Shown in pieces: positions 1 to 7,081 of a DNA stretch of 39,961 nt (position 1 is its first letter; every line of letters begins with the position of its first letter). Source of the DNA: an uncultured Eubacteriales bacterium (GTDB lineage Bacteria > Bacillota > Clostridia > TANB77 > CAG-508); the NCBI GenBank assembly GCA_902787685.1, contig CADAHH010000008.1, forward strand, positions 1 through 39,961. The letters are read 5' to 3'. The notes under the pieces are model-generated. The model was not told the origin of the DNA, did no database searches, and saw nothing but the letters and a program-made list of their open reading frames with translations. Position numbers and translations under genes: made by a program.

Positions 1-554
1 TATTCATTTTGTGATAAAATAGTATTGATGATAGCAGAAGATGTTTTACCAAAAATATCAGAGAAAACCAAATCTAATTTGCAATTACCAACAGTAAGAG
101 CATTTGTAAATCTGTTCTTTTCCGAGGTACGCATATTAGTTAATTTGTAGAGGTATCGTGTAAGTTCTCTGAGGATTCTAATATCTTTATTTGGAATAAA
201 ACTGCCACGTACTATTCCAAGTTTAAAAAGATCAGCAATCCATTTGGCATCTTTGTTATCATCTTTTTCGCCTTTAATGCATCTAACCCATTTAGGATTA
301 GCAACGACGACATTAGAAATATGATCTTCTAATGCATTGTATACAGGAACATAATACTTTCCAGTAGATTCCATACATACATTCTGACAATCGTTAGCTA
401 ATAACCAATTTCTAAAATCGATGAGTGCATTAGGAAAAGTCGAGAAACGTTTACGAAGATATTGAGGTTTGACGGAAGTAGAGTCACAAATAACAGCTAC
501 TATAAAAGATTTGTGCACGTCAACACCACAAGCTTTAGGATAAATAACTTGCAT
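1..554 (-). CDS. IS110-family transposase, N-terminal part (cut by window edge)
   Basis: This is the N-terminal 184 codons of a DEDD (RuvC-like) recombinase that moves IS110-type elements by site-specific recombination. The protein opens MQVIYPKACGVDVHKSF, with the first catalytic Asp in GVDVH. It then has the family hallmark ESTGKYYVPVYNAL with the catalytic Glu, and VVVANPKWVRCIKGEKDD and NKDAKWIADL with the following Asp residues. RTSEKNRFTNAL is also typical of the family. The ATG at 554-552 has an AAAGGAG ribosome-binding site 8 nt upstream. The C-terminal Tnp_20 half with the conserved Ser lies beyond base 1. The reading frame is intact as far as it is visible. The element points away from the rhamnose genes. 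Confidence 0.93.
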   Translation of the reverse strand, partial: MQVIYPKACGVDVHKSFIVAVICDSTSVKPQYLRKRFSTFPNALIDFRNWLLANDCQNVCMESTGKYYVPVYNALEDHISNVVVANPKWVRCIKGEKDDNKDAKWIADLFKLGIVRGSFIPNKDIRILRELTRYLYKLTNMRTSEKNRFTNALTVGNCKLDLVFSDIFGKTSSAIINTILSQNE

Positions 555-574
555 AATAAAAACTCCTTTATATA

Positions 575-775
575 ATATTTTTAGGAAATACAGGGACTGT
601 GCAATTAACACTATAACAAACTTATCAGTCAATGATTAGTTTACAACCTCAAGGGACTACTTATGTGTGCTTGAAACAACTGCACCCGCACTGTTTTTTA
701 TACTGATTTAATCTGTGAGTTACAGAAGTCTGCAACTCCTCCTACCGTGCTTTGTAGTGTATATTCCCTTAAGGT
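575..775 (-). ncRNA. Structured non-coding end of the IS110 element, candidate bridge RNA
   Basis: About 250 nt upstream of the transposase have no coding potential but strong secondary structure, as expected for the bridge RNA encoded in the left end of IS110 elements. On the minus strand, a stem GTTGCAGA/TCTGTAAC (+ coordinates 719-736) comes first. A later stem AAACTAATCA/TGATAAGTTT with a 5-nt loop lies at 618-642 (one A:A mismatch). Between and around them are unpaired stretches that could be guide loops. AGGGACT occurs twice, 60 nt apart (592-598 and 652-658). CTCAAGG (648-654) and TATGTGTGC (662-670) recur in the same order at 802-808 and 819-827, near the presumed element boundary. 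The ncRNA limits and function are inferred; the structure and repeats are seen directly. Confidence 0.45.
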
Positions 776-812
776 ATATTATATAATGAAAAAGCTTCAA
801 ACTCAAGGTTTT

Positions 813-861
813 CATTCCTATGTGTGCCTTTGAGCGAAGCGAGAAAGGAATGGATTTTTTT
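813..861 (+). terminator. Hairpin with T-run at the presumed IS110 boundary
   Basis: CATTCCT (813-819) pairs with AGGAATG (846-852), and an inner CCTTT/AAAGG pairing overlaps this. A run of seven T follows at 855-861. It resembles a rho-independent terminator on the plus strand. IS110 elements often insert beside palindromes or terminators, so this may be the target site rather than part of the element. Confidence 0.4.
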
Positions 862-894
862 ATGCAAAAACAATTTAAAAAGTATCAAATTTTC

Positions 895-926
895 TTGCCT
901 TTTTCTTTAATTAATGATAGTATAAT
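895..926 (+). promoter_or_regulatory. Candidate promoter of the rhamnose operon
   Basis: TTGCCT at 895-900 is followed by TAGTATAAT at 918-926. The spacing to TAGTAT is 17 nt and to TATAAT 20 nt. It lies about 36 nt before the rfbD start and just outside the IS110 end. Weak -35 match, so moderate confidence. Confidence 0.4.
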
Positions 927-961
927 ATAAGATTTATTATGTATGAAAGAAGGTATTAACG

Positions 962-1831
962 ATGAAAATCCTAATCACAGGAGCAAACGGAATGCTTGCT
1001 AAAGAAGTAAAAGAAAAATTTAATGAAGGAAATGAACTTACATTAACAGATGTTGCAGAGTTAGACATTACAAACGAAAAAATGGTTTATGATTTCATAA
1101 CAAATTTAAAACCAGATTTAATAATAAATTGTGCAGCATATACAGCAGTTGACAAAGCAGAAGAAAATGTAGAATTAGCAGATAGAATAAATGGAGATGG
1201 TCCAACAAACTTAGCAAAAGCTGCAAAAGCAGTTGGAAGCAAACTTGTTCATATTTCAACAGACTATGTTTTTGGTGGAGATTTAGATTTATCTAAAGCA
1301 TATAAAGAAGATGATGATAAAAAGCCGGTTACAGCTTATGGAATTACAAAATTGCATGGAGAACAAGGAATACAAAACAATTTAGATGAATATTACATAT
1401 TTAGAACAGCTTGGCTTTATGGTTTAGGTGGAAATAATTTTGTAAAAACAATGACAAAATTAGGCACAGAGCGTGATGAATTAAGTGTTGTATCAGATCA
1501 ACATGGAAGCCCTACTTATGCTAAAGACCTAACAGAAATTATTTATCAAGCAGTTAATAAAAAAATACCTTATGGAGTATATAATGCAACAAACGAAGGA
1601 TTTACAACATGGTATGATTTTACAAAAGAAATTTTAGCTGAACAAGGAATAGAATGTAATGTAAAACCTGTAACAACTGCAGAGTATATCGAAATGATGA
1701 AAGTAACTCAAGCAAAACGTCCTTTTAATTCTCAAATGTCAAAAGAAAAATTAAAACAAGCTGGAATTAGTGTTCCAGAATGGAAAGATGGTTTAAAAAG
1801 ATATTTAGAGGAGGCTCACAATGAAGAATAG
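962..1831 (+). CDS. rfbD: dTDP-4-dehydrorhamnose reductase (RmlD/RfbD)
   Basis: This enzyme catalyses the last step of dTDP-L-rhamnose synthesis, the NAD(P)H-dependent reduction of dTDP-4-keto-L-rhamnose. It is an extended short-chain dehydrogenase of 289 aa, normal for the family. The nucleotide-binding motif [10 protein letters not shown] sits at residues 7-16, and [10 protein letters not shown] and the catalytic YGITK (Tyr-x-x-x-Lys) near residue 128 are present. The start has AAAGAAGG upstream. Its end overlaps rfbA by 11 bp, so the two are translationally coupled. The gene order rfbD-rfbA-x-rfbC-rfbB supplies all four enzymes from glucose-1-phosphate to dTDP-rhamnose for a cell-wall or capsular polysaccharide. 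Confidence 0.95.
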   Translation: MKILITGANGMLAKEVKEKFNEGNELTLTDVAELDITNEKMVYDFITNLKPDLIINCAAYTAVDKAEENVELADRINGDGPTNLAKAAKAVGSKLVHISTDYVFGGDLDLSKAYKEDDDKKPVTAYGITKLHGEQGIQNNLDEYYIFRTAWLYGLGGNNFVKTMTKLGTERDELSVVSDQHGSPTYAKDLTEIIYQAVNKKIPYGVYNATNEGFTTWYDFTKEILAEQGIECNVKPVTTAEYIEMMKVTQAKRPFNSQMSKEKLKQAGISVPEWKDGLKRYLEEAHNEE

Positions 1832-2690
1832 AAAAGGTATAATATTAGCAGGAGGAAGTGGAACAAGACTATATCCACTTACGCTTGCAATTTCAAAACA
1901 AATAATGCCAGTATATGATAAACCTATGATTTATTATCCTTTATCTGTTCTTATGGAAGCTGGAATTAGAGAAGTTTTAATTATAACTACTCCAAGAGAT
2001 TCGGAAATTTTTCAAAATCTTTTACAAGACGGTTCTCAATGGGGAATGAAATTTGAATACAAAGTTCAACCAGAACCTAGAGGATTAGCAGATGCATTTA
2101 TTATAGGAGACGAATTTATTGGTGATGATAATGTTGCTATGATTCTTGGAGATAATATGTTTTATGGTTCTCACTTAACAGAAATGTTAAAAAAAGCAAA
2201 TGAAAGAGAAGAATCAACTATATTTGGATATCAAGTAAAAGATCCAAGAGCTTATGGAGTTGTAGAAATAGATGAAAATGGAAAAGCAATTTCAATAGAA
2301 GAAAAACCTCAAAATCCTAAATCAAATTATGCTGTACCTGGACTATATTTTTATTCAAATGATGTTGTAGAAATTGCAAAAAATGTAAAACCATCTGCAA
2401 GAGGTGAAATAGAAATAACCTCAATTAACGAAGAATATATGAAACAAAACAGATTATATGTAGAAACTTTTGGAAGAGGAATGACTTGGTTCGATACAGG
2501 TACACATGATGCTCTTTTAGAAACTGCAAGTTTTGTACAAACTATAGAAAAAAGACAAGGAATGCAAGTTTGCTGTCCAGAAGAAATTGCGTTCCAAAAA
2601 GGGTGGATAAATAAAGAACAGCTATCAATACTTGCAGATAAATATATGAAAACAGAGTATGGAAAATACTTGAAAGAATTGATAAAATAA
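1821..2690 (+). CDS. rfbA: Glucose-1-phosphate thymidylyltransferase (RmlA/RfbA)
   Basis: This enzyme makes dTDP-glucose from glucose-1-phosphate and dTTP, the first step of the rhamnose pathway. The 289-aa protein has the nucleotidyltransferase signature [11 protein letters not shown] at residues 11-21, followed by [20 protein letters not shown], the DNMFYG metal/nucleotide site, [20 protein letters not shown] and [18 protein letters not shown]. All are typical of RmlA. The ribosome-binding site GAGGAGG lies inside the end of rfbD, 11 bp of which overlaps this gene. The length and C-terminus match the family. Confidence 0.96.
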   Translation: MKNRKGIILAGGSGTRLYPLTLAISKQIMPVYDKPMIYYPLSVLMEAGIREVLIITTPRDSEIFQNLLQDGSQWGMKFEYKVQPEPRGLADAFIIGDEFIGDDNVAMILGDNMFYGSHLTEMLKKANEREESTIFGYQVKDPRAYGVVEIDENGKAISIEEKPQNPKSNYAVPGLYFYSNDVVEIAKNVKPSARGEIEITSINEEYMKQNRLYVETFGRGMTWFDTGTHDALLETASFVQTIEKRQGMQVCCPEEIAFQKGWINKEQLSILADKYMKTEYGKYLKELIK

Positions 2691-2852
2691 TCCTGTATAA
2701 AAAAATATATAATAATATCAGAGATATTATAGCTTCTGTCTTTATATTAGTTGTAAAAGATGCTATATTTATATTGACAATTATGAACAATTGTTTTATA
2801 ATGATGGCATAATAAGGGGAAAATGGTAATATGGTGGGAGAAAGGAAACCAT

Positions 2853-3749
2853 ATGAATGAAAACATAGAATTAATTGAGACAGAAAAAATTCAAAATCTT
2901 ATCTATACGATAAGAGGAAAACAAGTTATGCTAGATAGTGATGTAGCTTCTCTATATAACTATACAACAAAAAATATTAATAAAGCAGTAAAAAGAAATA
3001 TAGAAAGATTTCCAGAAGAATTTTGTTTTCAATTGACAGAAGAAGAATTAAAAAACTTGAGGTTCCAAATTGGAACCTCAAGTTTAAAAAGCAAAAATTA
3101 TGGAGGAAGAAGATATCTTCCATATGTATTTACTGAACAAGGAATTGCAATGTTAGCAGGAATTTTAAAAAATGATATTGCAGTAAAAGTAAGTATTAAT
3201 ATTATAAAAGCATTTATTGAAATGAGAAAAATTTTGAAATTGAATTCAAACTTTCATTTTGAAAATGAACTGTATAATGTTCAAGAAAAAATAAAAGAAC
3301 ATGATAAGAAATTTGACCAAGTATTCGACCAATTACAAAAAAAGCAAATAGAAGAACAAAAAATCTTTTTTCAAGGTCAAATTTGGGATAGCTATAGTTT
3401 AATAATTGACTTAATTCAAAAAGCAAATAAGAAAATAGTAATTATAGACAATTATGTAGATAAAACAATTTTAGATATGCTTACAAAAAAGAGAGAAAAA
3501 GTTGAAGTTGTTATTATAACATCAACAAATAATAATAAAATACAAAATCTTGGTATAAAAAAATTTAATATTCAATATCCAACTTTAAAACTTGCTAAAA
3601 AAGATCTATTTCATGATAGATTTATCATAATTGATAATCAAGAACTATATCACTGTGGAGCATCTATAAAAGATTTAGGAAAAAAGTGTTTTGGAATAAA
3701 TAAAATAGAAGACAAAAAGTATTTAGAGGAAATTGTAAAAATTATTTGA
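2853..3749 (+). CDS. ORF6N-domain protein with PLD-like C-terminal region
   Basis: The N-terminal ~120 residues match the ORF6N domain found in phage antirepressors and mobile genes: VMLDSDVASLYNYTTKNINKAVKRN, RFPEEFCFQLT and YLPYVFTEQGIAMLAGIL. A charged coiled-coil region follows near residues 120-190. The C-terminal ~100 residues contain FHDRFIIID and YHCGASIKDLGKK, a conserved His/Asp pattern resembling one half of a phospholipase D-type site. The exact activity is unknown. The ATG at 2853 is chosen over 2823 because AAAGGA lies about 8 nt upstream. The gene sits between rfbA and rfbC and has no role in rhamnose synthesis, so it is probably an inserted accessory gene. A perfect 33-bp palindrome lies inside it at 3053-3085. 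Confidence 0.8.
   Translation: MNENIELIETEKIQNLIYTIRGKQVMLDSDVASLYNYTTKNINKAVKRNIERFPEEFCFQLTEEELKNLRFQIGTSSLKSKNYGGRRYLPYVFTEQGIAMLAGILKNDIAVKVSINIIKAFIEMRKILKLNSNFHFENELYNVQEKIKEHDKKFDQVFDQLQKKQIEEQKIFFQGQIWDSYSLIIDLIQKANKKIVIIDNYVDKTILDMLTKKREKVEVVIITSTNNNKIQNLGIKKFNIQYPTLKLAKKDLFHDRFIIIDNQELYHCGASIKDLGKKCFGINKIEDKKYLEEIVKII
3053..3085. repeat. Perfect 33-bp palindrome inside the ORF6N gene
   Basis: The arms AAACTTGAGGTTCCAA and its exact reverse complement (16 bp each) flank a single A. It is translated as part of the ORF6N protein (KNLRFQIGTSSLK). The same 33-nt design, with base-pair-preserving changes, is the terminator at 5678-5710. A shorter relative lies at 16175-16197. Confidence 0.9.
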
Positions 3750-3776
3750 TATGTAAATTAATGGAAAGGAATAAAA

Positions 3777-4358
3777 ATGGGAAAATTTAAAAGAATAGAT
3801 ACATCAATAGAAGGTGTATGTATAATAGAACCAACAGTATTTGGTGACAATAGAGGTTATTTTATGGAAACATATAGTAAGCCAGACTTTGAAGAGATTG
3901 GTCTAAATTATAATTTTGTACAAGACAATCAATCAAAATCTAAAAAAGGAGTATTAAGAGGCCTACATTTTCAAAAAGAAAATACTCAAGCAAAACTTGT
4001 TAGATGTATAAAAGGCGAGGTTTTTGATGTTGCAGTAGACTTAAGACCTGGAAGTAAAACTTATGGAAAATGGGAAGGAGTTATTCTTTCTGAAGAAAAT
4101 AAAAAAATGTTTATGATACCAAGAGGTTTTGCACATGGATTTTTAGTATTATCAGAAGAAGCTGAATTTAGCTATAAATGTGATGATATATATAACCACG
4201 AAGCAGAAGGTGGAGTAAAATGGGATGACCCAGAAATAGCTATAAAATGGCCAATGGGAGACTTGAAAAAAGAAGATTTATTAACATCAGAAAAAGATGC
4301 AAAATGGCCTTCACTTGCAGAACTACGCGGAATTAATTTGTTTGAGAATTTAAAATAA
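3777..4358 (+). CDS. rfbC: dTDP-4-dehydrorhamnose 3,5-epimerase (RmlC/RfbC)
   Basis: This cupin-fold epimerase inverts C3 and C5 of dTDP-4-keto-6-deoxyglucose. The 193-aa length is usual. Diagnostic segments are DNRGYFMETYSKPDF, FVQDNQSKSKKGVLRGLHFQ (with the catalytic His), LVRCIKGEVFDVAVDLRPGSKTYGKW and PRGFAHGFLVLSE. The start has GGAAAGGA upstream. It lies 27 bp after the ORF6N gene and is followed by a 309-bp gap before rfbB. Confidence 0.95.
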   Translation: MGKFKRIDTSIEGVCIIEPTVFGDNRGYFMETYSKPDFEEIGLNYNFVQDNQSKSKKGVLRGLHFQKENTQAKLVRCIKGEVFDVAVDLRPGSKTYGKWEGVILSEENKKMFMIPRGFAHGFLVLSEEAEFSYKCDDIYNHEAEGGVKWDDPEIAIKWPMGDLKKEDLLTSEKDAKWPSLAELRGINLFENLK

Positions 4359-4456
4359 TTAATTTAATTAATACAGTTTTTATCAATATATATACTTTGA
4401 GATGTGACGAATAAATTTGAATGTTACATTAGATTAATAAATATATATTTTAGAAT

Positions 4457-4504
4457 GGAGTGCGTAAGCGCTCAACCGGAGCGTAAGCGTAGGGCGGTTG
4501 GAGC
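4457..4504. repeat. GC-rich tandem hairpins in the rfbC-rfbB gap
   Basis: Within the 309-bp gap 4359-4667, GAGTGC/GCGCTC pair around GTAA (about 4458-4473). CAACCG/CGGTTG then pair around a second GCGTAAGCG core (about 4473-4500). The block is far richer in G+C than its surroundings, which suggests a mobile repeat unit or an RNA structure. No gene is supported here. Confidence 0.55.
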
Positions 4505-4516
4505 AATTCACCTATA

Positions 4517-4552
4517 ATGTTCAATTATATAATTCATTATATAATTGAACAT
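4517..4552. repeat. Perfect 36-nt hairpin upstream of rfbB
   Basis: The arms ATGTTCAATTATATAA and their exact complement are 16 bp long with a 4-nt TTCA loop. There is no T-run, so a simple terminator is unlikely. The rest of the gap up to 4667 shows no supported gene. It could be an mRNA stability element or a remnant of a small mobile repeat. Confidence 0.6.
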
Positions 4553-4667
4553 ATGAAAATTGTGACACCAAACGGAATGAAAAAATATATATTTATTAGG
4601 ATAGCCAGTAGATTTTATAAAAAGAATAGAACTATATATTGATAAAACAAAAAAATTAGGAGGAAAT

Positions 4668-5639
4668 ATGAAAAATATATTAATAACTGGAGCTGCAGGA
4701 TTCATAGGAGCAAATTTTGCAGAACTAATGGTAAAAAAATACGAGGGAAAATACAACTTCATAATATTTGATAAATTAACATATGCTGGAAATATGCATA
4801 ATTTAGACAATATTAAAGATAAGATAACATTTGTACAAGGGGATATATGTGATTTCGATTTTGTAAAAAGCACATTTGAAAAATATCAAATTGATAGTGT
4901 AGTACATTTTGCTGCAGAATCACATGTTGATAATAGTATAAAGAATCCATTTATATTTACACACACAAATGTAATTGGAACACATACTTTATTAGAAGCT
5001 GCAAAACAGGTATGGGGAGAAGCAAGTCCAAACAAATTTGTACATATCTCTACAGATGAAGTATATGGAACATTAGGAGAAGAAGGTTATTTTACTGAAA
5101 ACTCTCCAATAAAACCAAACAGCCCATATTCAGCTTCAAAAGCTTCATCAGACTTAATAGCTTTAGCATATAGCGAAACATATAAAATGAATGTATCAGT
5201 AACAAATTGCTCAAACAATTATGGACCATATCAACATCACGAAAAACTAATTCCACATATGATATCTTTAGCTTTACAAGACAAACAATTACCAGTCTAT
5301 GGAGAAGGTTTAAACATTAGAGATTGGCTATATGTAGAAGACCACTGTGAAGCAATAGATTTAGTTTTACATAATGGTAAAAAAGGAGAAAGATATAATA
5401 TTGGTGGGCACAATGAAAAGAGAAATATAGAAATTGTAAAATTAATTTTACAAAGACTTGGAAAACCAGAATCTTTAATATCACATGTAGAAGATAGAAA
5501 AGGTCATGATTACAGATATGCAATTGACCCAACAAAATTAAAAAATGAATTTGGATGGGAACCAAAAACAAAATTTGAAGATGGAATAATATTAACAATA
5601 GACTGGTACTTAGCTCATCCAGAATATTTGATGAAATAG
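4668..5639 (+). CDS. rfbB: dTDP-glucose 4,6-dehydratase (RmlB/RfbB)
   Basis: This NAD+-dependent enzyme converts dTDP-glucose to dTDP-4-keto-6-deoxyglucose, the second step of the pathway. It is 323 aa. The Rossmann motif TGAAGFIGANF is at residues 6-16. DKLTYAGNMHNL, HFAAESHVDNSI, FVHISTDEVYG, the catalytic YSASKASSD, NCSNNYGPYQHHEKLIP and IRDWLYVEDHCEAIDLVL are all present. It has an AGGAGG ribosome-binding site. The stop codon is directly followed by a TTGTCA/TGACAA repeat element and then a strong terminator, so this ends the rhamnose operon. Confidence 0.96.
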   Translation: MKNILITGAAGFIGANFAELMVKKYEGKYNFIIFDKLTYAGNMHNLDNIKDKITFVQGDICDFDFVKSTFEKYQIDSVVHFAAESHVDNSIKNPFIFTHTNVIGTHTLLEAAKQVWGEASPNKFVHISTDEVYGTLGEEGYFTENSPIKPNSPYSASKASSDLIALAYSETYKMNVSVTNCSNNYGPYQHHEKLIPHMISLALQDKQLPVYGEGLNIRDWLYVEDHCEAIDLVLHNGKKGERYNIGGHNEKRNIEIVKLILQRLGKPESLISHVEDRKGHDYRYAIDPTKLKNEFGWEPKTKFEDGIILTIDWYLAHPEYLMK

Positions 5640-5670
5640 TTGTCAGTGGTGACGGATCTTTTTGACAACC
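5640..5670. repeat. REP-like element, copy 1 (TTGTCA...TGACAA)
   Basis: This short element abuts the rfbB stop codon. TTGTCA and TGACAA form inverted ends around GTGGTGACGGATCTTTT. A near-identical copy lies at 29832-29862, also just after a gene. The GGGGACGG core resembles palindromes spread by REP-associated Y1 transposases; that link is inferred. Confidence 0.6.
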
Positions 5671-5677
5671 TAATTAA

Positions 5678-5714
5678 AAACTTGAAGTCGCAATTTGCGA
5701 CCTCAAGTTTTTTT
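5678..5714 (+). terminator. Rho-independent terminator of the rhamnose operon
   Basis: A 33-nt inverted repeat with arms AAACTTGAAGTCGCAA and TTGCGACCTCAAGTTT (one A:C mismatch) ends in seven T. It shares length, outer arms and layout with the palindrome at 3053-3085. Confidence 0.85.
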
Positions 5715-5876
5715 GTGTTGAGAAAGCTAATACTTTTGTCGAATTGTGTCGATGAAAAAATCTTGAAATTATGCATGTTTCATGATAAAATTATTATGTT
5801 AAATCAAAATTTTCTTATTCAAAACTTATTTAATTATCGTTTTTTAAATTAAAAATCAAAAGTTTCAAAGAAAGAA

Positions 5877-6750
5877 GTGATAAATATAGCAGAATTATTA
5901 GATCCTAAGAATGACTATGTTTTCAAAAGAATATTTGGACATTCTGGAAATGAAGAAATAACTAAAGGATTACTTCAGTCAATAATTCCAGATAAAATTG
6001 ACAAAATAGAATTAGATTCAAATCCAATAACTGAAAAAGATTTATTAGATGATAAAGTGGGAATATTGGATATTAAAGCAAAATTAAATGATGGAAATGT
6101 TAATTGTGATATAGAAATGCAAGTAGTTGACCAAAAAGATATAGAAAAAAGAATTCTATTTTATTGGAGTAAAATGTATATACAGACATTAAAGGTTGGA
6201 GAAGATTATGAAAATTTAAAAAGATGTATAGTAATACTAATAACAGATTATGATTTAGAAAAATTAAAAGAAATTCCAGAATATGTAACAAAATGGAAAA
6301 TAAGAGAAGAAAAATACTCAAAACTTGTCTTGACAAATGACTTAGAACTATATATAATTTCATTAGAAAAAGCCAAAAATAGCACAAAAAATAAAAAAGA
6401 AGAATTATATAATTGGTTAAAATTTATAAATAATCCAAGGGAGGTAACTCGGAATGGAAGATGAAAATATAAACAAAGCCAAAAAAGTTCTAGAAACCAT
6501 AAGTCAAGATGAAAGAGAAAGAAGACTAACAGAATTAAGAGAAAAATACAGAATGGATCAACATGCAATAATGCTGGCTGGAATTGAGCAAGGAATTGAG
6601 CAAGGAATTAAGCAAGGAATTGAGCAAGGAATTATGCAAGAAAAACAACAAACTGCTAAAAAATTATTAGAACTTAATACTCCAATTGAGCAAATTAAAA
6701 AAATAACAGGTTTATCAAAAGAAGAAATAGAAAAAATAGTTAAAAAATAA
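5877..6750 (+). CDS. Rpn-family PD-(D/E)XK nuclease, split in two frames, joined by +1 shift at CGG 6450
   Basis: The first part (5877-6464, GTG start) holds the catalytic domain of recombination-promoting nuclease/putative transposase proteins. It has LLDPKNDYVFKRIFG, then GILDIKAKL and CDIEMQV, the Asp...Glu-x-Gln pattern of PD-(D/E)XK nucleases. The second part (6454-6750) is the family's C-terminal tail, with SQDERERRLTELREKYRMD and repeated GIEQ. In the first frame the sequence reads ...EVT then CGG and stops four codons later. Skipping C6450 gives ...EVT-GMEDENINKAKK, a continuous protein of about 290 aa, the usual family length. AGGGAGG lies 5 nt before CGG. That stretch could also start translation at the 6454 ATG, so coupling of two polypeptides is the alternative. 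The N-terminal ribosome-binding site is weak. Confidence 0.82.
6438..6456 (+). promoter_or_regulatory. Candidate +1 recoding site in the Rpn gene
   Basis: AGGGAGG (6438-6444), then TA, then ACU CGG AAU in the zero frame. Dropping C6450 continues as GGA AUG. The layout copies the prfB frameshift site: an SD-like stimulator, a short spacer, a P-site codon, and a problem codon in the A site. Confidence 0.6.
6580..6640 (+). repeat. 12-nt tandem repeat in the Rpn C-terminal tail
   Basis: About five copies of GGAATTGAGCAA, with single changes, encode GIEQ units. Unit gain or loss keeps the frame, so the tail length may vary between strains. This is common in the family. Confidence 0.8.
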
Positions 6751-6790
6751 TATAAAATAATTTGAACAAGTAAAATTTAAGATTTAACAA

Positions 6791-6821
6791 ATTCCTGCAA
6801 ATAATGTGGATTTGCAGGAAT
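6791..6821. repeat. Hairpin after the Rpn gene
   Basis: ATTCCTGCAAAT and its perfect 12-bp complement flank a 7-nt loop. There is no T-run directly after it. It lies in the 331-bp gap 6751-7081, which otherwise holds a terminator and a promoter. Confidence 0.6.
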
Positions 6822-6848
6822 GTACATAAAAGTTATAAATAAGAAAAA

Positions 6849-6877
6849 AGCAGAAACTAACCATTTCTGCTTTTTTT
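6849..6877 (+). terminator. Terminator, AGCAGAAA/TTTCTGCT family
   Basis: AGCAGAAA (6849-6856) pairs with TTTCTGCT (6864-6871) around CTAACCA, followed by seven T. The same hairpin and loop recur at 14659-14688 and 16278-16306. Confidence 0.85.
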
Positions 6878-6938
6878 ATAAGAGAAAAGTAGTACATACT
6901 ATGTCAACTATTTCTACTAATTTTTTATTCAAAAATTC

Positions 6939-6967
6939 TTGAAATTTAAAATCTAATAAATTATAAT
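6939..6967 (+). promoter_or_regulatory. Promoter of the dockerin/sortase operon
   Basis: TTGAAA at 6939-6944, a 17-nt spacer, then TATAAT at 6962-6967 is a near-consensus sigma-A promoter. It leaves a leader of about 105 nt before the CAP-dockerin gene. The leader contains an 18-codon open frame (ATG at 6998) of doubtful significance. Confidence 0.75.
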
Positions 6968-7081
6968 ATGGGTAGAAAAAATAGGGAAAAATTAGTTATG
7001 AAAAGAGGTGGTAAAATTGAAACTGCCATAGAATCAGGTAAAAAACATAATTAATAAAAAATTAAAATGAGGGGGATTAAA

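Noticed and set aside
124..130. A fourth CTCGGAA recoding site in the IS110 gene
   Set aside because: There the heptamer is in another phase (ACC TCG GAA, Thr-Ser-Glu) and the frame continues normally with family-typical residues.
5640..5852. A 70-codon open frame after rfbB
   Set aside because: It starts at a TTG in the REP-like element and runs through the terminator hairpin, with no ribosome-binding site.
6580..6640. A CRISPR-like or phage-type direct repeat array
   Set aside because: The repeats are 12 nt, contiguous with no spacers, and encode GIEQ units. No Cas genes or spacer arrays occur anywhere in the window.
6998..7054. An 18-codon frame in the leader of the dockerin operon (MKRGGKIETAIESGKKHN)
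   Set aside because: It has a poor ribosome-binding site and no recognisable leader-peptide pattern. It may be chance.
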